Assembly (NCBI GenBank): GCA_903877385.1
Contig: CAIRDP010000022.1
Location: 55,644-119,643, forward strand
Length of the DNA: 64,000 nt
Source of the DNA: an uncultured Bacteroidales bacterium
GTDB taxonomy: Bacteria > Bacteroidota > Bacteroidia > Bacteroidales > FEN-979
Direction of reading: 5' to 3'
Part shown: positions 46,348 through 55,907 of the stretch, one piece after another
How the letters are laid out: every line of letters begins with the position of its first letter
Position numbering within the stretch: position 1 is the first letter of the stretch
The notes under the pieces: generated by a model
Told to the model about the DNA's origin: nothing
The model's input: only the letters and a program-made list of their open reading frames with translations
Database searches by the model: none
Program-made: the position numbers and the translations under genes

Positions 46348-47631
46348 ATGACAACCGGGGATAACACGAACCAATCTTCCGGTCTCAGGATCATGTTTCG
46401 TTCCTTCAGGTACAGGAATTATCGTCTATTCTTTGGAGGGCAAAGCATCTCGCTGATAGGAACCTGGATCCAGCGGATTGCCACGCCCTGGCTGGTTTAC
46501 AGCCTTACAGGTTCTGTATTATTGCTGGGAGTTGTTGGATTTGCCTCTCAGATCCCTACGTTCCTGTTATCTCCTTTTGCCGGGGTGCTGACTGACCGCT
46601 GGAACCGCTATCATATTTTAATTGCCACACAGGTGGCAGCCATGGTCCAGGCTTTTATCCTGGCTTTCCTGTATCTGAGCGGGACCATCGAGGTCTGGCA
46701 TATCATTCTACTAAGCGCTTTCCTGGGCTGTGTCAATGCATTTGACGTCCCTGCCCGGCAGTCACTCGTAATTGAAATGGTGGATAAACGTGAGGACCTG
46801 GCGAATGCCATTGCCCTGAATTCCTCAATGGTGAATGGTGCCAGGTTGATTGGACCCTCCATAGCCGGGATGCTGATTGCGTTTACAGGTGAAGGCATTT
46901 GTTTTGTTCTGAATGGACTGAGCTATATTTTTGTGATTGCTTCCCTGTTGTACATGAAAATTACTCCAAGAAAAAGGACCGGCAAAAACCTCGGTGTATT
47001 AAAAGAACTTAAGGATGGTTTTGATTATGTGGCCGGATTCATGCCGATAAAATATACCATTCTCCTGCTCGGCCTGGTCAGTTTAATGGGAATGCCCTAT
47101 GCTGTACTCATGCCTGTTTTTGCCAGGGAGATACTTCACGGGGGCCCCCATACTTTTGGTTTTCTGATGGGTGCTTCGGGGTTGGGGGCATTGAGCGGAG
47201 CCCTTTACCTTGCATCCAGGAAAAACGTTCTGGGGCTGACCAGGATCATACCTCTTTCTGCAATAGTATTCGGACTGGGTCTCGTCGCGTTTTCCCTGTC
47301 CCGGTTTTTTGTGCTTTCTTTAGGGCTGATGGTCGTTGCCGGGCTTGGGATGATGCTGCAGATGGCCTCAAGCAATACTATTATACAAACCCTGGTAGAC
47401 GATGACAAACGGGGCCGGGTCATGAGTTTTTATACGATGGCATTCATGGGGACCACGCCGTTTGGCAGTTTTCTGGCAGGCTGGCTGGCAAAGACCATGG
47501 GTGCACCGAATACTGTACTTATAGGTGGGGTTTCCTGCATCCTCGGCGCATTGCTATTTCTGCACAAGTTACCTGAACTAAAAAAAATCATCCATCCCAT
47601 TTATGCCAGGTTAGGGATTCATGGATCTTGA
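46348..47631 (+). CDS. MFS exporter (EntS/MFS_3 type)
   Basis: 427 residues with twelve membrane helices. MFS_3 marks are present: FRSFRYRNYRLFFGGQSISLIGTWIQ at the N-terminus, LSPFAGVLTDRWNRYHIL in loop 2-3, FDVPARQSLVIEMV and DKRGRVMSFYTMAFMG in the second half. Members export siderophores or drugs by proton antiport; the cargo cannot be predicted. It converges on the efflux operon with 12 bases between stops. Confidence 0.9.
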   Translation: MTTGDNTNQSSGLRIMFRSFRYRNYRLFFGGQSISLIGTWIQRIATPWLVYSLTGSVLLLGVVGFASQIPTFLLSPFAGVLTDRWNRYHILIATQVAAMVQAFILAFLYLSGTIEVWHIILLSAFLGCVNAFDVPARQSLVIEMVDKREDLANAIALNSSMVNGARLIGPSIAGMLIAFTGEGICFVLNGLSYIFVIASLLYMKITPRKRTGKNLGVLKELKDGFDYVAGFMPIKYTILLLGLVSLMGMPYAVLMPVFAREILHGGPHTFGFLMGASGLGALSGALYLASRKNVLGLTRIIPLSAIVFGLGLVAFSLSRFFVLSLGLMVVAGLGMMLQMASSNTIIQTLVDDDKRGRVMSFYTMAFMGTTPFGSFLAGWLAKTMGAPNTVLIGGVSCILGALLFLHKLPELKKIIHPIYARLGIHGS

Positions 47632-47643
47632 GCCCGCCTGGTT

Positions 47644-50600
47644 TTAACTCCCCGTCATCAGCTTGTATTTAGCAAACTTGCTCTGGAACTGGCATTGGGC
47701 ATCGGTAAGATTGTCCTTCGCCTGCTGAAGAACGGCCTGGGCTTCAAGAAGATCAGATATCCCTATGATCCCTGCCTTGTAGTTGTCCTGGCTGATGCGG
47801 AGGTTCTCAACAGCCTGCTCCACCGATACCTGCGAAACACCTATCTCATAGCGGGTCTCCTCTACTTCATTGGCTGCCTGCCTGATCTGCAGCACAAGCA
47901 GTTCGGTATTGTCCTGGAGCGAGCTTTCGGCCTGCTCGACTTCGATCTGCTGCTTTTTTATCTTGTGGCTGCCTTCCCACCAGTCGGTGATGGGTACACT
48001 CAGGCTTACCATGCCCAGTGCATTATTGGTGGTCTTGTTCATGATGTCGTAAGTGAAACCTGCGCCAACCAGTGCGAGCTGGGGCATGTATTCACCGGCT
48101 GCCAGCTTCTTCTGCACATGCTTTACTTCCACTGCCTTGTTAAGCAAATGGTATTCGCTGCGGTTCTTTACCAGCTGCTCGGGATCCTGGAACACCAGCG
48201 CTGCCGATTGTGCATCCTGAGGGGCTTTGAACAGCAGGGAACTGTCGTATGTGAGCCCGATATGCTGGCATAAGGCCCTTTTCGTGAGGTTGACCCCGTT
48301 CTTCAGTTTCAGCATATTGGTCTTCAGCTCGTTCTGTTTCAGCTGGACTTTCAGAACATCGTTCTTCTGGGCCAGCCCAGCATTGCTGAAATTGTTCACA
48401 TCGCGGTAAAGTGAGTCAAGCATTTGCTGATAACTGAGTATGGTTTTCTCTTTTTCGCTGAGCGACTGAAGGGTCCAGAACAACTCCTCGGTTCTTCCCA
48501 GTACTTCATCCCGGGTCATTTCTTTCTGATAGGCACTTACGTCCTCTCCCAGCCTTGCAAGCTTGTACCCCCTCCTGATCCTTCCACCGGCATAAACCGG
48601 AAGTGCCACGGTAACGGCTGCGGTGTTCATATAATCGAGCAGCCCTATCGAAAGCGCGGGGAAATAAGCAAATTGTGTGGGGTTTATGAGCTGGGCCGGA
48701 TTTTTACCGTCCCATACCGGCAGGTTCATCTGGGGTGTCTGCAGCTTCAGCAGGTAATCGGCCGAACGCAGTGAAAAGGCTGCAACACTCACTTTGGGAA
48801 AAAAGTTGGTGAAGACTTCCTGTTTTTGCTGCTGGGATGCGCGAACCTGCAATTCCGACTCCTTGATCTTGTGATTATTCTGAAGGGCAAGCTGCCTGCA
48901 AGAATCCAGGCTTATGAACCGGGAGCCGGGAGCCGGGAACCGTGAACCGTGAACCGTGAACGGTGGCTGGGTGCCGGGCTCCTGGTCCTGAGCGCGGGCC
49001 TGGGCTTGTATTTGGTTTGTGCCTGCCAAAACGGGAAATGTCATCAGCAAACAAATGAGGATCATTTTTACACTCCCCGGCAGGTTCCAGAATGCCAGCT
49101 TCTTCTCTTTATCGCTGTACGAAACCGAATAAAGCACCGGCAGTATGTAAAGCGTCAGCACCATCGAAAACAGCAGTCCGAAACAGATCACGGTTCCCAT
49201 GGGTCCCCACAAAGGTGAACGGCTGATGATCATGGGTACCACCCCTACCCCCGCTGCTGCAGAGGTCAGGAAGATGGGCCGCATCCTTCGCTTGCCGGCT
49301 GCAATGGCAGCTTCCTTTATGCTCATTCCCTGCTTTTCATGCAGTTCACGGGCATAATCGATGAGAATGATCCCGTTCCTTACCACCATTCCGCATAAAC
49401 TGGTGATGCCGATGAAGGCGGTGACGCTGAACGGGTAGCGCATGATCAGAATCCCGATCGCAGCCCCAGGCAGGGTCAGCAGCATGCCGCTCATGATGAG
49501 GAGTGCTAGCTTTGCCTTCCTGAACTGTATGAGCAATATGAAGAAAATAAGAAGTATGCTCACACCGAGCGCTATCCCCATGGGGATAAAGACTTCCTGC
49601 ATGGCTTCATAATCCCCTCCCCAGTTTATATAAGTGCCTTCGGGCAAGGGCATCTTGTCGATCTGCGGCTTGATGATGTCAAGTATCGAGGCTGCTACCG
49701 CCTTGGGTGCATTATCGACCATGATGGTGAGCGTGGGTACCCCGTTTCGCCTCACTATCGTTCCCTCACTCCATGAAGGCGTGAAATTCGCCATGGAACG
49801 AAGCGGAATGGCCGAAAAACTCATGGGAGAAGTGATATACTGGTCCTCAAGTGTTTTTATATTTTGAACGGATGACTGATCCTGTTTAAGCACAACATCC
49901 ACCGGGTAATCGCCCTCCCATATGGTGGTCAGGGGTACTCCGTCAAGCCCTATCATCACAGAGGTAGCCACCAGGCTTTTGTAATACCCCATGCGGTTGG
50001 CCTGGTCCCGGTCGAGGTTCACATTGATGTTCTGCTGGGGCTGGTCCCAGTCGGTGCGCACCCATGCAAGTCCCTTGGTTTTAGCAAGTATACACATTAC
50101 TTTTTTCTCGGTACTGCGGATGTCTTTCACCGAATCTGAAGAGATCCTCACTTCGATGGAAGCCTTGTTAAGCTGCATGGCGAGTATCTTCCATTTCACA
50201 TGGGCGTTGATGAAATTATCGGAATACTTCGGACTGTATTCGTTCACAATGGCCCTCGTGGCCTCGTCCGATTTGGTGTTGATTAGCAGCTGTCCGTAGT
50301 TCGAAGCCGGCATCTGGGGCGCATAAACGGTATGAAACCTGGGTGAACTGGTGCCGATGAATGTTGTGACATTGGTCACCCTCTTATCTTTAAGCAGTAT
50401 GGATTCCAGGCTGTCGACCACTTTCTCAGTTACTTTCAAAGACGAACCGGTGGGAAGATATACCTCAACGGCAAACTGGTTGCGCTCCATTTCGGGGAAT
50501 AATTGCTGGTCGGTAAGCTTGAAAAGCCCGAACGAAAGCAGTACCGAAGCTATCCCTATGGCTATGACCAGCCTGGGATGCCTGAAAGCCTTGTCGATCG

Positions 50601-52164
50601 ATTTATCGAACCATGCCTGGAGTATATCGAGGAAGGACTTCCTGCCCGGTTTTTTCGGGTTCCTCAGTCCTTTCTTGATGAATACAAAATTAAGGTAAGG
50701 CACTAAAAACAAGGCCACAAGTATGGAAACACTGAGCGCTATGGTCACCACCCAGGGTATGGTCTGCATGAATTCACCGGCTGTACCGGGGACCATGAAT
50801 CCAAGAGGGATGTAGGCCGCTAAAATGGCGAGAGTCGCAACAATGATAGGCGCTACTAGCTCCCTCGCACTTTTTATGGCTGCATGCCAGGGCGAAAACC
50901 CCTGGTCTATCATGGTTACATGGTTGTCGATGACGACTATCGAATTGTCGACTATCATCCCAAGCACCAGTATCAGCGAAGCCAGTGAAACAGTATGAAG
51001 TTCTATGCCTTTGAAATAAAGTATCGCAAGTGTGATCATCACCGATATGGGTACGGTGATCCCGGCAACCGAAGCCACGCGGAGCGGGAGAAGGATCAGG
51101 GTTACAAGTATCACAGCAACTATGGCGATCAGGAATTCACGAAGGAAATCGTTTACCGAATCGCTCACGTATTTAGGTAGTTCAGAGATCTTGGCCGTTT
51201 CAATGCCGGCTGGGAGGTTCTTTTTAAAATGATCCAGCACCTTGTCCACGTCCTTGCCGTATTCCACTATATTGTTGCCCGGTTGCATCTCCAGCGATAG
51301 CAGTATGGTTTTTTTTCCGTTCTGGCGGATGAAATTGTCGGGTTTGTCATACTTCCGTTCTATGGTGGCGATGTTCTTAAGCCTCACCACGTTTCCACTG
51401 GGGTCTGAGTAAACGATCTGCTCGGCCAGGTCCTTTTCCGATTCAAAATTCGGCGGGAAATGAACCGGCATCACGCTGCGGCCGTCATCCAGCTTGCCCG
51501 CATAGCTCACCATCCCGTTGGCCTGGTAGGAGCCCAGCAGGGTCAGCGATTTGATGTTGTATTCGTTTAGCAGTTCGGGTTTTACATTCACAAAGATCTT
51601 TTCCTTTTGCAGTCCGAAATGCTTGATCTTGGAGGTTGCCGGTATCTTGCGGACTTCAGATTCCAGCTTTTTCAGCTGCTCTTCAAGTTCTTTATAACTT
51701 TTGGTATCAGAGGATAAGGTGATGAGAAGCGCCGAAGTATCCCCGAAATCTGAATTGGCGATCAATGCGGCCACCCCCGCAGGGAGTGTCATTTTAAGCT
51801 CGGCGAGCCCGTGCTTCAGTTTCGACCAGAACTGGTCGGCATTCTTTACATCGTCGTTCAGTTCAACGAAAATATACATGATACCCTCGCGGGAATAGGA
51901 ATAGGTCTTGGCCTTTTTCACTTCCTGGTAGCTGAAAAGATAATTCTCGACCACCGTAGTCAGCTGTTTTTCCACTTCCGTGGATGTGGCCCCGGGATAA
52001 ACTCCCACGATGACTCCCTGCCTTATGGTAAAGACGGGGAATTCGTTGCGCGGCATTTTAAAAAGCGCTATTACGCCAACGATGATGATGGCGGTGGCAA
52101 TGATCACAACAATGTTGTTGTTGCGCATTGCCTTTTCTATAAGATTGAATCTCTTGCTTTCCAT
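47644..52164 (-). CDS. RND efflux pump fused to its TolC-type outer-membrane channel
   Basis: 1,506 residues in one open frame. Residues 1 to about 1025 are an AcrB/HAE1-like RND pump: N-terminal helix IVVIIATAIIIVGVIALFKM, porter domain with YPGATSTEVEKQL, GMIVDNSIVVIDNH in the membrane (TM4 Asp region) and TSLCGMVVRNGIILIDYARE. A hydrophobic segment, KMILICLLMTFPVLA, followed by QAQA resembles a signal peptide with a cleavage site at about 1055. A low-complexity linker follows, and residues from about 1085 are a TolC-like OEP with two pseudo-repeats (SLDSCRQLALQNNHKIKESE; ISQDNYKAGIIGISDLLEAQ). It partners the periplasmic adaptor encoded upstream. Confidence 0.92.
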   Translation of the reverse strand: MESKRFNLIEKAMRNNNIVVIIATAIIIVGVIALFKMPRNEFPVFTIRQGVIVGVYPGATSTEVEKQLTTVVENYLFSYQEVKKAKTYSYSREGIMYIFVELNDDVKNADQFWSKLKHGLAELKMTLPAGVAALIANSDFGDTSALLITLSSDTKSYKELEEQLKKLESEVRKIPATSKIKHFGLQKEKIFVNVKPELLNEYNIKSLTLLGSYQANGMVSYAGKLDDGRSVMPVHFPPNFESEKDLAEQIVYSDPSGNVVRLKNIATIERKYDKPDNFIRQNGKKTILLSLEMQPGNNIVEYGKDVDKVLDHFKKNLPAGIETAKISELPKYVSDSVNDFLREFLIAIVAVILVTLILLPLRVASVAGITVPISVMITLAILYFKGIELHTVSLASLILVLGMIVDNSIVVIDNHVTMIDQGFSPWHAAIKSARELVAPIIVATLAILAAYIPLGFMVPGTAGEFMQTIPWVVTIALSVSILVALFLVPYLNFVFIKKGLRNPKKPGRKSFLDILQAWFDKSIDKAFRHPRLVIAIGIASVLLSFGLFKLTDQQLFPEMERNQFAVEVYLPTGSSLKVTEKVVDSLESILLKDKRVTNVTTFIGTSSPRFHTVYAPQMPASNYGQLLINTKSDEATRAIVNEYSPKYSDNFINAHVKWKILAMQLNKASIEVRISSDSVKDIRSTEKKVMCILAKTKGLAWVRTDWDQPQQNINVNLDRDQANRMGYYKSLVATSVMIGLDGVPLTTIWEGDYPVDVVLKQDQSSVQNIKTLEDQYITSPMSFSAIPLRSMANFTPSWSEGTIVRRNGVPTLTIMVDNAPKAVAASILDIIKPQIDKMPLPEGTYINWGGDYEAMQEVFIPMGIALGVSILLIFFILLIQFRKAKLALLIMSGMLLTLPGAAIGILIMRYPFSVTAFIGITSLCGMVVRNGIILIDYARELHEKQGMSIKEAAIAAGKRRMRPIFLTSAAAGVGVVPMIISRSPLWGPMGTVICFGLLFSMVLTLYILPVLYSVSYSDKEKKLAFWNLPGSVKMILICLLMTFPVLAGTNQIQAQARAQDQEPGTQPPFTVHGSRFPAPGSRFISLDSCRQLALQNNHKIKESELQVRASQQQKQEVFTNFFPKVSVAAFSLRSADYLLKLQTPQMNLPVWDGKNPAQLINPTQFAYFPALSIGLLDYMNTAAVTVALPVYAGGRIRRGYKLARLGEDVSAYQKEMTRDEVLGRTEELFWTLQSLSEKEKTILSYQQMLDSLYRDVNNFSNAGLAQKNDVLKVQLKQNELKTNMLKLKNGVNLTKRALCQHIGLTYDSSLLFKAPQDAQSAALVFQDPEQLVKNRSEYHLLNKAVEVKHVQKKLAAGEYMPQLALVGAGFTYDIMNKTTNNALGMVSLSVPITDWWEGSHKIKKQQIEVEQAESSLQDNTELLVLQIRQAANEVEETRYEIGVSQVSVEQAVENLRISQDNYKAGIIGISDLLEAQAVLQQAKDNLTDAQCQFQSKFAKYKLMTGS
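48916..48964 (-). repeat. heptanucleotide tandem repeat inside the RND-TolC gene, 7 units
   Basis: On the plus strand: GAACCGG, GAGCCGG, GAGCCGG, GAACCGT x3, GAACGGT with no interruption. It encodes the FTVHGSRFPAPGSRF linker between pump and channel. Because 7 is not a multiple of 3, gain or loss of one unit would shift the channel part out of frame. Confidence 0.9.
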
Positions 52165-52165
52165 A

Positions 52166-53197
52166 TCAGAAGGAAATTAAACTGTTATCACTAAGTTTTT
52201 CTTTACCTTCATTCACTATCACCTGTCCTGCAGCCAGGCCCGACAATACTTCCAGCCCGGAATCAAGGTAACGGCCGGGTTTGATGATCTGCTTTCTTGC
52301 CCGTTTTGCTGCAGTATCCACCACGAAAACATACACATTGTTCTCATTGTCCTTCGAAACGCTCTGGTTAGGGACCATGATCACTTCCTTTTCCATGCTG
52401 GCCTCCATTTTTACATCGCAGACCATGCCTGGTTTAATTTCCAGCCCGGGGTTCTGCACAAGGATCTTCGCTTCGTAGGTTCGGGATATCCTGTCGGCAA
52501 CAGGGCTGATATTGGCAACTTCCCCTTTGAATTCCCTGTCATTCAGGGCAGAGACGATGAAGCTTGCTCTCATTCCCTTTACGATCCTGGCCACTTCGTT
52601 CTCGGGAACGGATATTTTCACATACACCTGCCTTATATCGACCAGCTCAAGGGGAGCCGAAGTAATGGTGATTGCCGACATGCCCGGCTCAATGTTGCGG
52701 CGGCCCACCATCCCGTTTACGGGTGCATACAGCTTGCATTTGTCAAGGTTGTTCTTTGCCAGTTCGAGTGAGGACTTTGCCTGTTCCAGGTTGGATTCCA
52801 TTTCCACCCATTTGATCTCGGGCAGGCTTCCCTGTTCGTGAACCTTTTTTAGCCGTTCATAGGCATCGGTCGCCTGCCGGTACTTCGAAAGCGTAATATC
52901 GTACATGCTTTTTGCATCCGTTTCATCAATAGTCGCAAGCAACTGTCCTTTCACAACCACGTCCCCGGCTTCAACCAGTACTTTTTCAACAGTCCCGGTG
53001 GACTGGAATGTAAGAGGTATGCTCTGAAAAGCCTCAACGGTCCCGCTGTACCTTAATGCCGCAATTACAGTTTCTTGTTTCACAGCTACCGTTGTAACAG
53101 GGATCTGTTTTACTTCCAGTTTTATATCCTCGCTTTGTTTTGGATTGCAGGCGACGAGCATACATAATGCCATTGCCGAAATGATCATTTTTTTCAT
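52166..53197 (-). CDS. RND periplasmic adaptor (membrane fusion protein), lipoprotein
   Basis: 343 residues, MKKMIISAMALCMLVAC lipobox with lipid Cys at 17. AcrA/HlyD order: barrel-sandwich half GTVEKVLVEAGDVVVKGQLLA, short helical hairpin (about 90-150), second lipoyl half CKLYAPVNGMVGRRNIEPG, beta-barrel with VYVKISVPENEVARIVKGM and a membrane-proximal domain ending near the C-terminus. It joins the RND pump and channel. The gene is 1 base upstream of the fusion gene, so they form one operon, controlled by the TetR operators 106-147 bases upstream. Confidence 0.93.
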   Translation of the reverse strand: MKKMIISAMALCMLVACNPKQSEDIKLEVKQIPVTTVAVKQETVIAALRYSGTVEAFQSIPLTFQSTGTVEKVLVEAGDVVVKGQLLATIDETDAKSMYDITLSKYRQATDAYERLKKVHEQGSLPEIKWVEMESNLEQAKSSLELAKNNLDKCKLYAPVNGMVGRRNIEPGMSAITITSAPLELVDIRQVYVKISVPENEVARIVKGMRASFIVSALNDREFKGEVANISPVADRISRTYEAKILVQNPGLEIKPGMVCDVKMEASMEKEVIMVPNQSVSKDNENNVYVFVVDTAAKRARKQIIKPGRYLDSGLEVLSGLAAGQVIVNEGKEKLSDNSLISF

Positions 53198-53302
53198 ATT
53201 GCTTTGTTTTTCATTTTTGATACTTTACTTAATGGCATGGACCCCGGAGCAAAGCCCAGGAAAAGTCCATACGCCGGGTCCCCCGGGATAAGGCAGGTTA
53301 AA

Positions 53303-53344
53303 ATACTGAACGATTGGTATGTAACATACTGAACGAATGGTATG
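53303..53344. promoter_or_regulatory. two TetR operators upstream of the efflux operon
   Basis: ATACTGAACGATTGGTATG (53303-53321) and ATACTGAACGAATGGTATG (53326-53344), 23 bases apart, so on about the same face of the helix. A third copy, ATACTGAACGATCGGTATG, covers the tetR start region. Each is an inverted repeat of the type ATACyGA-4-TCrGTAT with mismatches in the right arm. Confidence 0.75.
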
Positions 53345-53361
53345 TATTCTCATAAAATTTT

Positions 53362-53949
53362 TTACTGTTTGAGCAGGTAATACAATTGGTTGAGCTGGTC
53401 TTTCATGGACTTAATGGCCGATTCCACCGAATTGGTCCTTACCAGGTCGCCTGCCAGTCCTATACTTAGCGAAAAATACTGAAGGGCAACAACCCTTATA
53501 TTGATATCCTTGCGGATTTCACCCAGTCTGATAGCATTCGTGATTATGATTTCCACACTTTTTACGGCATCATCAACAACACGGGATTTATTTTCTGTAA
53601 ATCCTTCATAATGCCTGAAACAATCGGCGATCAGCGAAAGGTAATTAACCAGGATGACCTCCTCCCCTTTCCCGAAAATCGCTTTCAGTATCTTATGGGT
53701 ATGTTCTATGCACAGGCGGGTATACTCCTCAAGGGTAGTGTTCTCCTCGTCCACGATGATGCTGGTGACCGGGAAATGCTTGTCGATCACAGCCCTGAAA
53801 AGCTCTTCCTTGTTTTTGAAATGGTGGTAGAGGGCGCCTTTGGTAAAACCGATAGCCTCGCTGATCATGCTGATGGATACGGCTTCATAACTGTGGTTCA
53901 GGAACAGCCTGTATGCTTCGTCGATAATAAAATCCCTTGTATCTTTCAT
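53362..53949 (-). CDS. TetR/AcrR-family repressor of the efflux operon
   Basis: 195 residues. The N-terminal HTH reads YEAVSISMISEAIGFTKGAL then YHHFKNKEELFRAVIDKHF, the TetR_N signature, followed by an all-helical ligand-binding domain. It is encoded just upstream of the adaptor and RND-TolC genes on the same strand. Three copies of one operator-like sequence, one at its own promoter and two before the efflux genes, make it the likely local repressor with autoregulation. The inducer is not known. Confidence 0.92.
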   Translation of the reverse strand: MKDTRDFIIDEAYRLFLNHSYEAVSISMISEAIGFTKGALYHHFKNKEELFRAVIDKHFPVTSIIVDEENTTLEEYTRLCIEHTHKILKAIFGKGEEVILVNYLSLIADCFRHYEGFTENKSRVVDDAVKSVEIIITNAIRLGEIRKDINIRVVALQYFSLSIGLAGDLVRTNSVESAIKSMKDQLNQLYYLLKQ

Positions 53950-53956
53950 AATAAAA

Positions 53957-54008
53957 ATACTGAACGATCGGTATGCAAAAGTACAACTTAATTTAACACT
54001 TTAACAAA
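53957..54008 (-). promoter_or_regulatory. tetR promoter and operator
   Basis: Operator ATACTGAACGATCGGTATG at 53957-53975. Directly upstream on the minus strand is TACTTTTG (53983-53976), an exact -7 element, with TTTG (54008-54005) 21 bases further. The repressor site thus covers the expected start of transcription, 8 bases before the tetR start codon. Confidence 0.7.
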
Positions 54009-54017
54009 AAAATTAAA

Positions 54018-54025
54018 TATATTTG
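54018..54025 (+). promoter_or_regulatory. -7 element TATATTTG
   Basis: Exact TAnnTTTG match 38 bases before the ATG of the beta-barrel gene at 54064. Confidence 0.45.
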
Positions 54026-54063
54026 TTTATTGTTTGTACGATCACGCAACTTAAGAGGGTGAT

Positions 54064-54675
54064 ATGAGAAAGACAATACTGTTAATCATGTTTGCTATTG
54101 CCTTAAGCAACGTTTACGCCCAGCAAACGACTTACAAATTCGGGGTAAAGGGCGGCATCAATTACATCCACCTCGAAAACTACGGGAAAGGGTATTACTC
54201 TGACTTTGATCCCAAGCTTGGCTGGAGTTGCGGCGGTTTGTTCCAATACACCAGGGGGGGCTTTTTAAATTACTCGATTGCTCCGGAAATTTTGTTTACG
54301 CAATCGGTAACGAATGTCGATCTTCTTTACATCACAGATTGCCTTACAACCATACAGTCTATAGATATACCCGTGAGCTTTAAGCTGGGCCTTCAGCTAA
54401 GCAAGATCTTCAGGCCCTACATCCTGGGAAATGTCTACGGATCCTATATCATCAAAGAGTACGGGAATTTTTTCAGTACGCTTGATGAAGACCATTCCCA
54501 GCCTTCGAACCATTTAAATAAACTTTATTTCGGGATCAGTGCGGGCATGGGTTTTGACCTCTGGAAATTCGAGCTGGAGGGAAGGTACCGCTGGAACCTG
54601 GTCAGGATCAATTCCGATGACTACACGGCCCTGAAACAGATGGGGCTGGAACTTTCATGTGCAATTCTTTTTTAA
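54064..54675 (+). CDS. outer-membrane beta-barrel protein (PorT-like)
   Basis: 203 residues, signal peptide MRKTILLIMFAIALSNVYAQ, then YKFGVKGGINYIHLENYGKGYYSD typical of small Bacteroidota barrels (PorT/OmpW-like outer membrane beta-barrel domain). Amphipathic strands recur, and the protein ends in a hydrophobic strand with terminal Phe (LELSCAILF), a usual Bam recognition end. Function unknown. The lipoprotein hydrolase gene follows after 27 bases. Confidence 0.8.
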   Translation: MRKTILLIMFAIALSNVYAQQTTYKFGVKGGINYIHLENYGKGYYSDFDPKLGWSCGGLFQYTRGGFLNYSIAPEILFTQSVTNVDLLYITDCLTTIQSIDIPVSFKLGLQLSKIFRPYILGNVYGSYIIKEYGNFFSTLDEDHSQPSNHLNKLYFGISAGMGFDLWKFELEGRYRWNLVRINSDDYTALKQMGLELSCAILF

Positions 54676-54702
54676 ATCAGAATCAAAAAAACTGAGCTGT
54701 TA

Positions 54703-55896
54703 ATGAAAAAGCTATTATTGTACTTCCTTCTGCTTTTCACCCTGACCACCTGCAAGAAGGCGCCCCTCGAAGATTTCCTTTTCCTGGTAAGGGTTGACAA
54801 TGTGGAGGTGATCGACAAATACACCCTGGCAGCCAGGCTTAAGCAAAACCCCAATTCCACTCTCTATAAGGCTTTGCCGAACAAGAAAATAAAGATCGTT
54901 TCAATAGTATACAATACCATAGACCCCAAGGGTCAACCCATACTTGCCTCGGGTGCAATATTTTATCCCTCGGCCGATATTGATTATGAGAGACTGGGGA
55001 CTATTTTAGCCCTTCATTATACCTACGGGGCGAATTACGAGGTGCCTTCCCAGAAAATGGGAGTGACCGAAGGCCTGTTCTCCCTGTTCGGTTACGTCGT
55101 TGTGGCCCCCGATTATATAGGTTATGGTGCATCCAAAGATAAAACGCATCCTTATTATGATGTGGGAAGCACAGGCCAGGTGGCCGCCGATATGCTTTTA
55201 GCCGCAAAAGAATATTTTGCTTCGATCAGCAGGAAAGTCGCTCATAAAGTTACCGTAATGGGATATTCCCAGGGTGGCCAGGCCTCGCTTGCCTTTCTCA
55301 AATTTGTCGAAACCACGCCCTTATACCAGGATGCATTCGTCATAGACCAGGTGTTTGCCGGAGGGGGCGCTTATGACCTGATCAAATCGTACGATACATT
55401 CGTAGCCAAGGATTACAGCAGCCAGCCCGTCACCATTCCACTGCTGGTGCTGGGAATGGATTATGGCGACAGCCTCGACCTGGATTTGAGCCAGATGTTT
55501 GCCCAACCCCTTCTTTCCAAATACGATGACTGGATTCTTTCAAAAAAGTATACTACCGATGAGGTTACCGCCATGATGAAGGAAACAAAACTTACGAAGA
55601 TCATGGCGCCCCAGGCATTTGACACGAATAACCTGAACACGAAAAAGTTCAGGAAGGCTCTGCGGAACAACAGCCTGATCGTTTACGGGAAAATAACCAA
55701 CTGGGTGCCTAAGGCAAAGATCACTCTGTTACATGCGACTGCCGACACCATCGTTCCGTACGAAAACACAGAAAGCGCATACCAGGCATTCCTTATGGCA
55801 GGCTGCAATGTAAGCAAGGTTGATATTAAAAATAAAGACCATAAGGAAGCCGGCCAGGACTTTTACACTTACGTCATGCTTCATTTACTGATTTAG
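54703..55896 (+). CDS. alpha/beta-hydrolase lipoprotein
   Basis: 397 residues. Signal MKKLLLYFLLLFTLTTC gives a lipoprotein with Cys 17. An alpha/beta-hydrolase follows with nucleophile elbow VMGYSQGGQASLAF, a probable catalytic Asp in LLHATADTIVPYENT and His in KNKDHKEAGQDFY. The order resembles secretory lipases of the LIP family, although the N-terminal part (SIVYNTIDPKGQPILASGAI) also resembles acyl esterases that remove substituents from polysaccharides. Located in the cell envelope. Confidence 0.82.
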   Translation: MKKLLLYFLLLFTLTTCKKAPLEDFLFLVRVDNVEVIDKYTLAARLKQNPNSTLYKALPNKKIKIVSIVYNTIDPKGQPILASGAIFYPSADIDYERLGTILALHYTYGANYEVPSQKMGVTEGLFSLFGYVVVAPDYIGYGASKDKTHPYYDVGSTGQVAADMLLAAKEYFASISRKVAHKVTVMGYSQGGQASLAFLKFVETTPLYQDAFVIDQVFAGGGAYDLIKSYDTFVAKDYSSQPVTIPLLVLGMDYGDSLDLDLSQMFAQPLLSKYDDWILSKKYTTDEVTAMMKETKLTKIMAPQAFDTNNLNTKKFRKALRNNSLIVYGKITNWVPKAKITLLHATADTIVPYENTESAYQAFLMAGCNVSKVDIKNKDHKEAGQDFYTYVMLHLLI

Positions 55897-55907
55897 CCGA
55901 TTTCGCG

